A DNA stretch of 64,000 bases from Tridacna crocea (Eukaryota > Mollusca > Bivalvia > Cardiida > Cardiidae). The stretch lies in contig OX031069.1 in NCBI GenBank assembly GCA_943736015.1, forward strand, positions 38,040,728-38,104,727, written 5' to 3'. Position 1 is the stretch's first letter. Each line of letters starts with the position of its first letter. A program made the position numbers and the translations under genes. A model generated the notes under the pieces. That model was not told where the DNA came from and did not search any database. It saw nothing but the letters and a program-made list of their open reading frames with translations. Below are positions 13,901-28,900 of the stretch, one piece after another.

Positions 13901-16900
13901 TCACATTGTGTCTGCTATAAAACTAAAAAACCTTGTTTGATATTTTGAAAAAAAAAATCACAAATCTGTAAAGCACCATTAGACAAGGTATCATGGATTA
14001 CATAGTTTTCAAGTTATTTCCCTTTAATCATTTTCAAATACAAATCATGTGCGGTCTATAACTCCAAAACCTTCTCAGATATTTTGATTAAACATAACAC
14101 ATTTGTAAGACACCTTTAAGCAAAGTGTCGTGCTTAAGAACCATAACTCTGGCTTGTATATTTTTCAAGTTATTTCCCCTTTCATTAATTTCAATCACAA
14201 ATCATGTCCACTTTATCACTTGAAAACCTACCCAGATATTTAAAAAAAAAAAATAACACATTTGTAAAGCAAAGAATCATGAACAAGTACCATAACTCTG
14301 GCTTGTGTGTTTTTCAAATTATTTCCTTTAGATTTTTTTCCATCACAAACGTTTTCTGCTCTATAACTGGAAAACCTTCTTAGATATTTTGATAAAACAT
14401 CACACATTTGTAAAGCACCGTGAGGCAAAGTGTCACGCACAAGAACCATAACTTTGGCTTGCATATTTATCAAGTTATTTCCTTTTTTATTATTTTCCAT
14501 CACAATTCATGTCTGCTCTATAAAACCTCAGATATTATGGTAAAATTTCACATGTTTGCATGAAGCAAAGTGACAAGCACAAGAACTACAACTCTCGCTT
14601 GCATATTTTCTGATTTACTTCTTTTTGATTATTTTCCTTACTTACTTTACATACATGCCCTATAGATCACTTTCCTCTGATTATTTTCCTTACTTATTTT
14701 ACATACACCTATAGCTCAAAAACCTTTTCAGATATTTCGATAAAACTTCAAACATCTGTAAAGCACCATGAGGCGAAGAGTCATGCTCAAGAAAGATAAC
14801 TCTGGCTTGTATATTTTTTTGAGTTAATATTCCTTGATTATTTTCCTTACTCATTTTACACAAAATTTTGTGACTCCAAAAAGTCAGAAGAAAATGACCA
14901 TTGTTTTTGACAATTTCTTTTAACTGCAAAAATTTCATAAGTTGTGCCAGATTTCAATTTCTGATTTCAATTGAGCATTTTCTAAAGTTTGTAATCTTGT
15001 AAAGATTAAGATTGAATAATCTAAACTTTGCCAGTTCTATCTACATGTATTACCCTCATATTTGATTAAACTGCAACAGAACATCTGTAGGAAAAATAAT
15101 TGGTAACAATGTATTGTCGAATTCCATGTCCATCCTGGGGTCCAATAAAGTGGTCTGGTTGGGGTTGTTCATCTACAAGTGCATCTTGTTCTTCTGCTTG
15201 TGGTTCTCTCTTCACAAAAACTGAGGTTGTGAAGCACAGGATATGCAACAATCACCCGGCTCACTGTACTAGCTTCATTCTAACCTGTAAACAATTTAAC
15301 TAGATACCACTACAAAATTTTAGACCTGTCAGTACCGAAAGCACTTGAATGCAAGTTGAGTGTGGTTGAGATGATAGAAATTGGAAAAGTGGAAATTGTA
15401 ATAAATGTGAAAAAAAAAATGGATATCTAATGTTTTTTATCTTTATTCTCTAAAACTATATGTATTTACGAACTTCGACTGGAGAAGGTAGAATGCTGAA
15501 ATAGCTTAAAAAACCCATTTACAGCTTAATTTGCAAAAAACTGAAAACATAGTGGTGAAAGGAGCAGCGACCAAAGGGTACAGCTTTCAGTCACCTCAAA
15601 GCCTAACACAGTCTATGAGTCGAGTGTGCCTATACTATGTGTCTACATTCCTTATAATTAATTGATTATTGGGAAAAAAAATTTGTTTGTGCTGAGCATC
15701 GATCTTGCATCATCAGCACGATAGTTCAAGTACACTAACCAATGTGCCACTCACCGCTATTGGAACATTGAACAATTTATAATGTATTTAACTAATAATT
15801 TGACAAAATTTAAAAACAGAACCGTAGAGAGGAAAACTTTGTGGATAAATTGGACATTACACCTGCTTTTAAAAAGGCACTGTTACCTAGGGGAAAAATC
15901 GTTACAACCACCATTGCTGTTATATTAAAGCCACAGTGACCATAAGAAGCCCCTTTCCCGAAAGGGGAGACTACACAATTTACAAAAGAATTTCACTTAC
16001 CTTTAGAGTCACACGTTGCTTGGATGTTGATTAAATGATATCTTCTCCTATTTACATAGGCCACCTTGTCTGACAGACATAAAATTCTCACATGTGTACA
16101 GTCTATGCAACCAACCACCCAGGGAAAATTGTGTATGTCATAAAAGCCTTGTTGAGCTGTCTGTCGTTCGTCCTCAGTCATTGGAAATTTGATGTAAAGG
16201 TCTTTTAGTGAAAATAAAACGTCAGTAACCTTAGTGATGGTCCTGGACACATTGCGATATCTACACCAAATGTGTCCCCAATCAACTGCAAAAAATATCC
16301 AGTTGCATAAAACCTTAGAGCTATAAGAATCTGCTGTCTTGAAGCCAAGGGTATGTTTCATCTCATTCTGTGTTGAAGTTGGTCTCCTATTAATGTTTCC
16401 AGTCTGTCCAGATTTGTTGCCCCGAACCTGTATCGTTGTCGAAGTTCTTCATCGTCTAGTTTGTCAGTCTGCATACTCACTCGTCGAAATTGTCTAGGTC
16501 GTCTAGCAACTGGTGGAACTAGGGCAGTCATGTCGATTTTGGTTAGATATTTAACCGACATACCAAAGCTGGGTTAAATTCAACCGGAATTTGACTCTGG
16601 TTAAAGTTGACCAGACCTTTATACAATTGCTAACCAACAAATTTAACCCAAACTCCCTCCTAACCAAACTTTTTACCCACTGGTTAAATTTGACCAACGT
16701 TTATACAATCTGATGCTGGTCTGTTAAAAAGTAAGTGCAGACAAAAAATTACATGTAGCTCAAATGATGGAATGTTTAGGTGAAATAGCAAAATTTAGGT
16801 TACCAGGATTAATTCCTTTTTCCAACAATGATTATCAAAAGCCATCTCCTCAATGGTCCCTTAACTCTTTACCAAACGACAAAACTACAGACTGGTCCAA

Positions 16901-19900
16901 ATTGAAAGCATTTGCAGATGACAAAATTTAATCTGACTGAAAGTTTGAAATTTGTTTTGGTAAGGGTAGAAAACATTGTGGGAAAAGGAGAAAATGCTGG
17001 TTACCAGCATTTTCTCCTTTTCCCAAAATGTTTTCTAAAGGTTTCTTTCCAAGGGTCCATAAAAGTTGGGATTGTGTGGTAAAGAGTTAAAATTGTGTGG
17101 TAAAGGATTAAACTAAATTTAGTTTCATTCTATTCATAATCCTGACTTATGTATGATTGGTCAGAGAAATACCTATTATGACATCGTAGTAAAGTGTCTC
17201 ATGAACACATAATTTCTTTAAATCACACAGGTTTTTGGTAAAACTTACAGTTGGTTCCATTTGATTGTAATATATTAAATCAGGTGGTGCTGCCCTTGAT
17301 TTGAATGCAGTCACAGCCAAACCAGCCAAGTGGATTTCGGATATGACATGGCTGAACCTTGTACAATTGAGTCACCTTGGACAGTTTTCTGAGATACTTA
17401 ATCAAGTTGCCAGAAATGAGAAGGGCTGGAAGGCATGGTTTGATACTGATGCACCTGAGGAAGAATTGATGCCAGATGGTTATACAGCTGCATTGGATGC
17501 TTTCAAAAAATTACTTCTTATAAGGTAGGTATTTTCCAGCATTTTCTTTTTAATGCCGCACGAAGTGCAAGCATATAAACACAGCTTCGTCTGTCTGTTT
17601 GTCTGTCTGAAGTCATTTCTCCACAACCTCTGGACAAAATTTGATGAAAATTCATTTATGAACTCTTTAGGATATTGCGCAGATGTCTTTTCCCCAATTT
17701 TCCAATTGGATTTGGTGTTATGGAAAAAGGGGGCTTATTGTAAATTTCTCGTTTGACCAACCAGTTATTGACAGCCTTCACTTTCCTATAAAGACACTTG
17801 TTTGGGAGCATAATTTGCCTTCAACAACTCTTGAATTCCATTTATTGTGAACCATTATTTCTAGGATTCTAGAAACTTCAAACATAATCACCACCTGTAA
17901 AGTTTCAAAAAATGTGAGGAACAGTTTCATGCTTTTACAACCTAAAGCTGACTTTATTTCCTGCACATCATTTGAAAAACAAGTTCATACAACTTAATCA
18001 ATCACTCTTAATGATTGAGAAATACACAAATACTTAATGTTAAAAAATCTGAACATTTTGTCAGCTTTTAACCCATTACCACACAATCCCTACTTTTGAC
18101 GACCCTGAGAAAGAAGCCTTTAGAAAACATTGTGGGAAAAGGAGAAAATGCTGTTAACCAGCATTTTCTCCTTTTCCCACCATGTTTTCTACTCTTAACA
18201 AAACAAATCAAATTTTCTGTCACTTTTATTTTGTCGTCTGCAAATGCTTTTCATTTGGACAAGCCTAAAATATTGTCCTTTGGTAATGGGTTACAGGGCT
18301 AAACCATGCTACACGTATGTGAGCATTAGAATGCCAGAAACTTTAGTAAGGTCGGATAGACTAAAAGTACCCTATGAAGATTAGTGTTTCAAACAAAATG
18401 GAACAAAATGGAAAATTTTTTCTACTCGTCAGCATTGAAAGCATTTGCTGCGAACAAAATGAATTTGACTCAAATGATAGGATTTGCATTTGAAAAGATA
18501 AAAACCGTTGTCTTGTCATCCCGAGATGTTAATCCGTACTGGAAAGAGAGTGTGGAGTAGGTAGATCCAATAAGATTCTCGTTGGCATCTGAAGAAGTTG
18601 TTTTTGTCAAACTCGGGGTTGGTGCAGATGATATCAATTATTTGAAAACAGTAATTGAAATCATCCGCACCGGCACTAACTAGCACCGCTTAGTATATAC
18701 AGCAGCAACCCACTCTGTCCATCAACTTGCAAGTAGCTAACCTTAAATTCCCATTACCTCTGAAGAGTTCTAACTAGAGAACGAAAGCCAGTCAGGGATA
18801 GTATGTCCAGTGCGAAAAGCAACTCTAAGAAGACCAATAAAGACCCAAGCATGTCTTCTGAAGACATGCTTCCTGTTGACTTGCTCCAGCACAAGGATGG
18901 TATATCCAGTGCAAAAAGCAACTTCAAGAAGACCAACAAAGACCCAAGCCTGTCTTCTGAAGACATGGTACCTGTTGACTTGCTCCAACATAAGGATAGT
19001 GTATTGAGTGCAAAAAGCAACTCCAAGGCGACCAACAAAGACCCCAGCATATCTTCTTCTAAAGACATGCTTTCTGTTGACATGCTCCAACCAAATACAG
19101 ACAGCAGCATATCTCCTGGGTCTCATGTTGCCACAGACACAGACATGCCCAGAAGCATGTCTCCACTAACTTGCAAGGCCATCAGCCTGACTCCTGCAGG
19201 AGATTTGCTTCCTTGCTCGGCATCGAAACCTGCCATCAGCAACACAGCCAACAGCACATCATCAGCGTCCAGTCAAGCAACAGGCATGACCCATCCAGTC
19301 TCCTCCCAGCCAACTATTTCTACTATGTTTTTAGATCCCTCTTTGTCAGGGTCATTAAAAGGATATAAATGATCATTTACAAGACAAATAAGGATGGAAT
19401 GATAGTTATGTTAATTTTGTTTACGTTACTTATATTGTATAGGTCTTGGTGTCCTGATAGAACCATACCACAAGCAAGAAAGTACATTAGTGATTCCATG
19501 GGATCCATTTACTCAGAAGCTGTAATTTTAAACCTTGAAACTACCTGGGCAGAGAGTGAACCAAGAGTCCCACTAATCTGTTTTCTCTCAATGGGTTCGG
19601 ATCCAACTAACCAGATTGAAAACCTGTGCAAAAAACATGGACTAGGTACGATAAAATAAACTCTTAGATTTCTTCAGCAAGTTTAGAATTTGGTACTGAA
19701 GACAGGATAGGTTAAAGATCAAACTGCAAAGAATATTTGCAGTCTGATGATGGATTGATATTTCTTTCTTTATCAAATAGCCTGTGGTTGGCTTCATTAA
19801 AGTATAGATTTCTGTGTCTAAAAAGTTCATAAAAAGGAGTCATCTAATTATTGATTTAGCTAAAACTTGTTGCTCTTCTCTGCTGTCACTATGTCAGTCG

Positions 19901-22900
19901 CTTGCTAAGTTGTGTTGTAGGTATATCGTTATCAGTTTTGAGTTTCTGTTGTATATTATTTTTAGTTAAAAATAAAAGAGACGTTAAGATAGTGCTAGAC
20001 TGACACAGCTTCACCAAAAAATTCAGTCACTTACATAATGATGTTGTGAACAGACTTTGACCACTACTTCAGTAACAAAACATTGTCAAAAAAGATGAAA
20101 TTGTTCTTATTGAGTAATTGCACTTTTGTTTGTCAATTTTTTTTACCATGAAATTATAATAAGATGACATTTACTGTACATCTGCAGTGCTCTCAATAAG
20201 GGTGTAATTTGTACATCTGCAGTGCTCTCAATAAGGGTGTAATTTAGGAATTTTAGTAATTCCATGTTCAAAATTTTAGAAAGTTTTTTATTAAAAAATC
20301 TGGAATTTTTTGTTCGGTATCGGCAGTGTGGTCATAGGCATAGATTTATTTTGATAATGTTGCAGAATATCAAATCCTAATTTCAAACCCTGTGTTGTGA
20401 TTGTTAACGGTATTAGAAACACATGTTCTCAGCATAACCATATACTATAGACTAGAAATGCACATACATGTATATCTATAACAAGACTGATAATGACCTG
20501 TGATAGACTTGCAATGATGGGCCATGATTTTCAAACCAAGTGAACATGCTAAACCATTTATCTTGAATTTTTTTATATGCATGATTTTCTTTCAGTTTCT
20601 GAGTTGATTTTGGATGTGATGTATCTCGAATAGCATTAGTTTCCTTTGTAAAGTATAAAGAAATTTGCCAAAGTGGGCTGCATAATCCCCAAAAGAAATG
20701 CATATAGAAACCATAATCTGTCGATTTTTAGCTCATCCAAGCACAAAGTGATCATGGTGAGCTATTGTGATCGTGTTGTGTCTGGCATCAGTTGTCCGTT
20801 GTGCGTCATCCGTCATCAACTTTTACCTTATTTGTGTACGCTCTAGAGGCCACATTTTCAGCCCGATACTCATGAAACATGGTCAGAATGTTTGTCTCTA
20901 TAAAATCTCGGACAAGTTTGAAAATGGGTCATGTCTGGTCAAAACTAGGTCACAATGTCAAATCTTAGAAAAATCTCGTGTACATCTAGAGTCCAATACA
21001 CCTGTAAGTCAGAATGTTTGCCTTTATGATATCTCATATGAGTTTGAAAATGAGTCATGTCGGGTCAAAAACTAGGTCACTAGGTCAAATCTTAGAAAAA
21101 TATACGCTCTGGAGGCCATATTTTCAGTCCAAAGTTCTTGAAAGTTGGTCAGAATGTTTGTCTTGATGATATCTCTGACAAATTTAAAAATGGATCATGT
21201 CGAGTCAAAAATTTAGTCACCAGGTCAATTTTTTTAAAAACCTTGTGTACGCTCTGGAGGACAAATTTTCAGTCCAACACTCTTGAAAATTGGTCAGAAT
21301 GTTTGCCTTGATAACATTTTCAACGAGTTCATGTTGATTCACAAACTAGGTCACCAGATAAAATCTTAGAAAAAATTTATGTATGCTCTAGAGGCCACGT
21401 TTTCAGTCAAAACTAAGTTGGTCAGAATGTCTGTCTTGATGATACCTCAAAGGAGTTAGAAAATGAATCATGTTGGGTCAAAAACTAGGTCACCAGGTCA
21501 CATCTTAGAAAAACCTTGTGCACGCTCTGGAGGTCAAATTCTCAGTTCAACATTCTTGAAAATTGGTCAGAATGTTTGCCTTGATAATATGTTCAACAAG
21601 TTTGAAAATGGGTCAAGTCTGGTCAAAAACTAAGTCACCAAGTCAAATCTTAGTAAAACCTTGTATATGCTCTGGATGCCACATTTTCAGTCCAACACTC
21701 TTGAAAATTGGTCAGAAAGTTTGCCTTGATAATATCTTGAATTATTTGAAAATTGGTTATGTCGGGTCAAAAAGTAGGTCAATAGGTCAAATCTTATAAA
21801 ACTTTGTGTACGCTCTAGAGGACACACTTTCAGTCAGATACTCCTGAAACTTCTTCAGAATAGTTGTCTTGGTGATACCTTAAATGAGTTTGAAAATGGG
21901 TCATGTTGGATAAAAAAACTAGGTCATTGGGTCAAAAATTAGAAAAACCTTGTGTATGCTCTAGAGGCCACATTTTCAGCATGATACATTTCAAACTTGG
22001 TCCGAATGTTTGATTTGGTGATGTCTCAAAAGAGTTTGATAATGGATGATGTTGGGTAATAAACTAGGTCACTTGGTCAAATCTTAGAAAACACTTCTGT
22101 AAGCTCTGGAGACCACATTTTCAGTCCAAAACTTATGTAACTTGATCAGAATGTTTGTCTTATTGATATCTCAAAAGTGTTTGATAATGGGTAATGTCAA
22201 ATAAAAACAAAGTTTAAGACTTCAAAAACAAATAATTGACATTACTTTATCATTTCAATTTTTCATGTTGCATGTTTGCAAACAAATAACATTCCAGATC
22301 TTCAATTGCATGTCTTATTAATTGCAAGTATCTGTTAATTTTACAACTGAAATCAAAGACAGTTGATTACTTACTGTTCATCATTGACCAACAAATAAAA
22401 CACTTACCATAATCCTGTCATAATTGGATAAACAATTGCATATATGTAATCGTCATCTGCAGTCCATAATCTGGATCACCAAAATGCTTTAACATTATTG
22501 ATATTTGAGACTCTGTAAAGTCTCTTCCCTACACCGAATAGAAGTTTTCCACACATGTCAAAATCCTATGTGCATTGTTTTTGAAAATAAAACATACAGG
22601 TTGAAATTCTCTGAAGTTTTTGTAATAATCTGGATATAAAACCGCCAATCAACTTGCCAAATGCCAATGTTTTTCCTGAAAATTTGGACGAAATATGCGC
22701 CAATGTCCACTTATTGAGAACACAGTACATCTGAATGATCATTTCAGTGACATAACATATCCTGCAACAAGTTACGATCTATGAAGGTGATGTGACTTTA
22801 TTGTGATTGTTATTTTATTCTTCCAGAATTCAAAGCTATTTCCATGGGTCAGGGTCAAGAAATCCATGCCAGGAAGCTTATACATGCCTTCATACAGTCT

Positions 22901-25900
22901 GTAAGTAAACATAGGTTGAGTGCATTTTATTCTGTATGTAAATTTTCTACTAGATAGAAAGATGAATTTTTTATTTATGAAAGAAAGAAAATAATGTTAC
23001 ACATAAAAATATACAGAGGTTAGGTCTTGTTTAAATTCTAGATGACTTCTATAAATGTAGCTCGTCCAGAAAAGTGTAATTAGAAAAAGAGAAAATGAAC
23101 CTGTTTGATTTTGATTGCCCTTCCTTTTATTGAATGTTTTTATGTTTGCTTGTTTGCTTATAGTATGTTATGTAAAGCTCTGAACTATATTACAATTATT
23201 CATATTTTTCAGGGTGGCTGGGCTCTGTTACAGAATTGTCATTTAGGACTTAACTTTATGGATGAGCTTCTAGACACTTTACTGGAGACACCAAACCTTC
23301 ATGAAGAGTTTCGTGTGTGGATCACAACAGAACCACACAATGGTTTCCCTATCAGTCTGTTACAGGTAGGATACACCTTACAGTGTAGAATAATTGAAGA
23401 GTATAACGTAATATAACTACTAGTAATTAACCCCTTTTTCTATATCCCTGTCAGTGAATTACTTTGATTTCTGATTTTATTTTTTTATTTATTTTTAGCT
23501 CACCTGAGCACAACATGCCCAAGGGGAGCTTTTAGGATCACCAGGTGTCCGTCGTGCCTCGTCAACAATTCTTTAAACATCAACTCCTCCTAAACCACTG
23601 GGCCAATTTGGACCAAACTTGGCAGGAATGTTCCTCTTTAAAAATCGTTCACAGAATTTGATTCCATAAAAAACTCTGGTAGCCATGGCAACCAAATGGA
23701 ATTTTTTAGCAAATTCTTTAAAAATCTTCTCTGAAACCACTTGTCGGAATTTTAAATAATTTCAAAGATATGTTCCTTGGGTGACCCTTTTCAAAAATTG
23801 TTCGTGAAATTTTGATCCGACAAAAAAGTGGCTCTGGTGAATGGGGGCTACTTGCACTATACAGAAATGAAGGAATTCTTAAAAAATCTTCTTCTCTGAA
23901 ACCGCTGGTCAGATTTTGCAGGTGTTAAAATGCATTTGAATTTAAATCATACTATTTTAAGGAAGGAAATTATTGTGAGGATGACAATCTGTTATTGTAC
24001 GGTCCTATGTTAAATTCAGATTCAGAAATATATCCATAATTGATTAAAGGTAAAAAAGAATTACTTATATTCTTATCCTGTCCAAAATGGCTTGAGACAA
24101 AAATTATTAGAGTTAACATTGCATTGTTACATTGCTTCTTTGTAATGTGATCCAGCAACAGCACGAAATATAGATACAAGTGCCTTCCACAGCAAAACTT
24201 GTTCAATATATATTTCTGCAAGGCTCTAGGAGAAAAAAATGAATATGGTGACAATAAAATTTTTTTAGTATATCTGAGTATTAGGATTAAAACAAGAGCC
24301 TTCGTAGACAGATTATGTTCCCAGAACAGGTGTCTTTTCACGGAAGTGAATGGTTGATCAAAGGAAAAATTAACTATAAAACTGCCTTTCTCTGTGATAC
24401 AGCATCAACTTTGAAAACCAGGAAAAACACATCAAAGCAATAACCTAAGAGTTCATATATGTAGTTTCATACAATTTGATCCAGGGGTTGTGGAGAAATA
24501 GTTTTGGACAGATGGACGGATATACAAAGTGGCGACTATATGCTACACCATTTGTTAAAGCAAGGCCAAATATCAAAAACAATACCAGTTTGAAAATGCT
24601 TGTCTCAAAATAGGTTTCAATACTATGTATTTTGTTCAGTTGTCCAAGAAATTTTTAGTACTGACTGTTATTTTCTCCTGTTGTTATTCTCTCGTCTAGT
24701 GGAATCTGCAACACAAAACGAATTGGATTACTTTTCACCATTTTATTTGCTATGATATGGGTTGCACTCATTTTGGATCACCCTGTATTTGTATGGTACA
24801 TGTACGTGTATATATCAACTTACATGTATATGTAAAATACTTGAACAACATTTTCAGAGCTCAATTAAGTTTACTAATGAGCCACCACAAGGAATAAAGG
24901 CTGGTTTAAAAAGAACATATGCAGGTATAAGTCAAGATTACCTAGATGTGTGCACCATGCCACAGTGGAAACCTGTACTTTTTGCTGTCTCTTTTCTGCA
25001 CACAGTAGTTCAGGTATGAGAGTTCCAGATTTTCTAACCTGTACAAATATTCAGACCTATTGAAATCAGAAAAACCCATATAGTATGCATACAAAAGAAA
25101 GACTCTATTTACATATATATCCAGCTTTAAGTGCATTAACCAAATTTTGTGACAAAGGTAAGTCGGCAAATGTAGCAGTTGATCTCCTTACCATACAAGT
25201 AAATCATAGACCTGTCCAAACTGAAAGCATTTGGAGACAACAACTCTAGTATTGGTCTAATGATGGAACTTGTCCTGGATTGAGTAGAATACATTGCTGG
25301 AAAAGAAAAAAATGCTGAAAAGGGCCTATTTCTTAAGGGTCGTTAAAACTTGGGATTATGTGGTAAAGAGTTTAATCAAAATAGATTGATCAGAATATCA
25401 TTATCAAAACTTAATAAACCTTAGGAAGAAGAATTTTGACAACATTGTGGGAAAAAGAGAAAATACTTGTAACCAGCTTTTTCTGCTTTTTTCACAATTT
25501 TTCACCCTTTCAGATAGCGATTCCCTTTTGAGCTACATTTAATTTGTTGCTTGCAAATGCTCTCAATTTGGACAAGTCCATAGTTTTGTTGCTTGGTTGA
25601 TATTATTTATCTTGATGCTTGACTGAAACTCATGAGCTAAATATCTAAGTATTGACATTATCAGGAAAAAAAATTATGCTTGCCGTGCAGAAAATATTGC
25701 TGTTTTGAGTAGATATCATTGCCAAAGCTGTTTCTGCAACATATTTTTACCAAATGTTTGAGTAACCTCCCCCATTGAGGAGTTGGTTAAAATGCCCCCT
25801 TCCAAGTTCACTTTATAAAATAGCCCATTTTATGTAGTAGTGTTCGAAAATAAACACTATAAGCAAGTCACCAAATAATTATAGATTGATAAAATCTATT

Positions 25901-28900
25901 TTGTTTGACATGGATAGATACTTATTGCTAATGCATTAAACCCCTTTTCACAAAGCACGACTCATATTTCCAAAAGAAAAAGAAAAAAAATTAACGTCAC
26001 ATGTTTCCTTCAATTTACTCCAGTTTTGTTAAATCTCATTAATTTCATTAATGTTTTTTTATAAAATGACATGAAGAAGAGATTTTTTAATGCTGTTTTT
26101 ATCGTTCACTAAATTTTAGTGATGATGCTTAGTATGCGATATCACTTCAATGAAATTGCTTGTTGAAAGTTGCTTTTGTCATGTTTTGACTAACTGAGCC
26201 TTTTTTTTTCTGAATGAATTGCAGGAGAGAAGGAAGTTTGGACCACTAGGATGGAATATCCCATATGAATTTAACTCCTCAGATTGGCAAGCAAGTGTAC
26301 AGTTTTGCCAGAACCACCTTGATGATATTGATCCAAAGAAGGTAGCATCCTTACTGTGAAAAGTATTGTGATTCCCCCTGATAACTCATTCAAATGCTGG
26401 TTACTCATCAAAATATTTGGTTACTAGGGAAAAAGACACATGTCTGTCATACTTTTTCAACCCAATGAATTAATTTATACATGACTAGGAAAGTGGTGCT
26501 GTATATAGACAGAATTTATAGAAAAAGATGATTAAAAAGAAAATAGTTTGAAAATGTTACGCCGATGCCTGGTAAAATAAGCACCCCCCCAAAAATAATC
26601 TTATTCTGATTAGTCACCATAATTTTCATTCACAGGGTGTCTCATGGGTGACAGTTCGTTACATGTTGGGTGAAGTACAATATGGAGGTCGTGTAACTGA
26701 TGATTATGACAAAAGACTGCTCAATACGTATGGCAGGGTAAGTAAATTTTGTTTTTATTTTGAAAAAAAAAAAAAAGGCCAAATTAAAAAAAAATATGTT
26801 TTTTCTTGTCTTTAAATCTTATTTTTAACTTCTGTGTTAAAAAGATATCTTTCCACAATTATTTTTATACCCCAAAGGGTTGCATTATGTTATGGCCCTG
26901 GTTGTCTGTCCATCCGTTAGCATTTTCATGTGTGTGTAACTGCTAAAGTTTGCATGGGAATAAGTACGAACTTACTACAATGAATCTCTTTAGTTGTGCA
27001 TGTGACTTAATATTTGGATGTCTGTCGGCATTCTAGATTATGATCCATTTCACCGACAAGCTCACAGGCATATATTGTGAAGCTGTTGTTTCATGAAATA
27101 ATGTTCATGGTAATCATTACAGTTCATTTTGAAAATACAGATCTGTCTAGTTCTGTTATTACAGGAGCCCTTCGTGGCTCAGTGGTAGAGTGTAAGACTC
27201 GTAACCTTTGAGGCCACTAGATCAATTCTCATTACAAAACACAGGGATTTTTTTTTATTGTTCATAAGCAAGACACTTTAAGGCATTGGCCTTGTTGAAA
27301 CCAAGGGCATTCAGGAATATGTTAGCTATTGAAAGGATAAAAATATCTTTTAATTAATAAAATATTTCAGGTATGGTTTGGAGAATTCATGTTCACAGAC
27401 AGTTTTCAGTTTTACACTGGGTACAAGATTCCAAAAGTCAAAACTTATGACCAGTTTATGCAGTTTATTGAAAACTTGCCCCTTGTGGATTCACCGGAGG
27501 CATTTGGTCTTCATTCAAATGCTGATATTACGTAAGTTGCATGCAGTAGGATTGTCTCTTTATACATCTTATCAAATATCAAAGGAGTAAAAGTCTGGAA
27601 ATGTTTGTGCTAGATTATGAATGCGGTATTGTATTGAATGCATTGGCAATTGTAAGTCAAAACAATAGCTAAAAAAAGTGCACATCAGAAAAAACATCAA
27701 AATGCAATTTAGCACTCAATTTATTGTTAACAGTCTCGTACTAGTTTGCAACTATGTTGAGTTAACCATGTACTAGTTGACGAAATTTTAGACTCTTCCA
27801 AATTGAAAGCCTTTGCTAACCCCAAATTAAAGCATGCTCAGATGATAGTATTTGCCTTTCAAAAAGGGACATTCAAACATAGGCGTAAAGTGTCATTTCT
27901 GATCAGTCTGCGCAGGCTAATCCAAGATGACACTTTCCGTTTTTATGAAATTGTTTAACACAAGTCTACTGTTGTACAAAATTTTATCCCCCCATCACCA
28001 CCAGCGCTTTGACAGAAATGGGCAATTATTTGTACATGGACAAACACACACACGGACAGACAGGCTGATTCCAGTATACCTTCGAAAACATTTGTTTTAT
28101 GGGGATATAATAAAGGTAGATGAATGGCACTTTCAAATTAAGAATAAGGGCATAGTGATGTGCAGAATTAATTAGAGCTGTCACTGAATGTGACTTGATA
28201 TCCCCGCTAGCGCTTTGACAGAAACAGGCAATTACTAGTATTTTGTACACTGATAGACACATGGACGGATACACAGATGGACAGACAAGCTGATTCCAGT
28301 ATGCCCCCCTCCCGAAAACGTTTGTTTTACAGAGGTATAACTATAAAAATATGTTACAACTGAATTATGATTCTCAGCTTTTATTTGATAAAGTTCTGTT
28401 ACCATAAACCCACTTCACATATTATACATTTAGATATTAATCTGATAATCCTTTTTTTCAATTCTGGTCTCAGTTTAGTAGTTAATATTTTGCACTGACA
28501 CAAGAGTTTTGTATGGATGATAAGAGCAGCTGAATGTAGTGTAGTTTATCAGCTAGACAGAAAGTATAATGTATAGAGAGCTCATCGATGCATGGGTGGT
28601 TTGCCTTGGGTCAAGAGATTTGCAGTAAACACGTTTGCTCAGGAAATCTAATCAAATCATATAAAACCTTTTAGCAGTGTTTAGGTTCTTTACGAGTTGA
28701 GGAAGATCCTTGTGTTGAAAAAGTTGCAAAGTAATGCAGAGCTCCAGATAGAGGGAGTGATTTTGATTTCAGAATTGAAAATATTCTTCTCTACTGTACT
28801 CATTAGAATTGTCTCATAAAGACGATTCTAATGAGTACCCACAAGATAGGGTTTGGAAGAGAAATAATGGATTTAGAATACCATTACTCCCTCTTAACTG

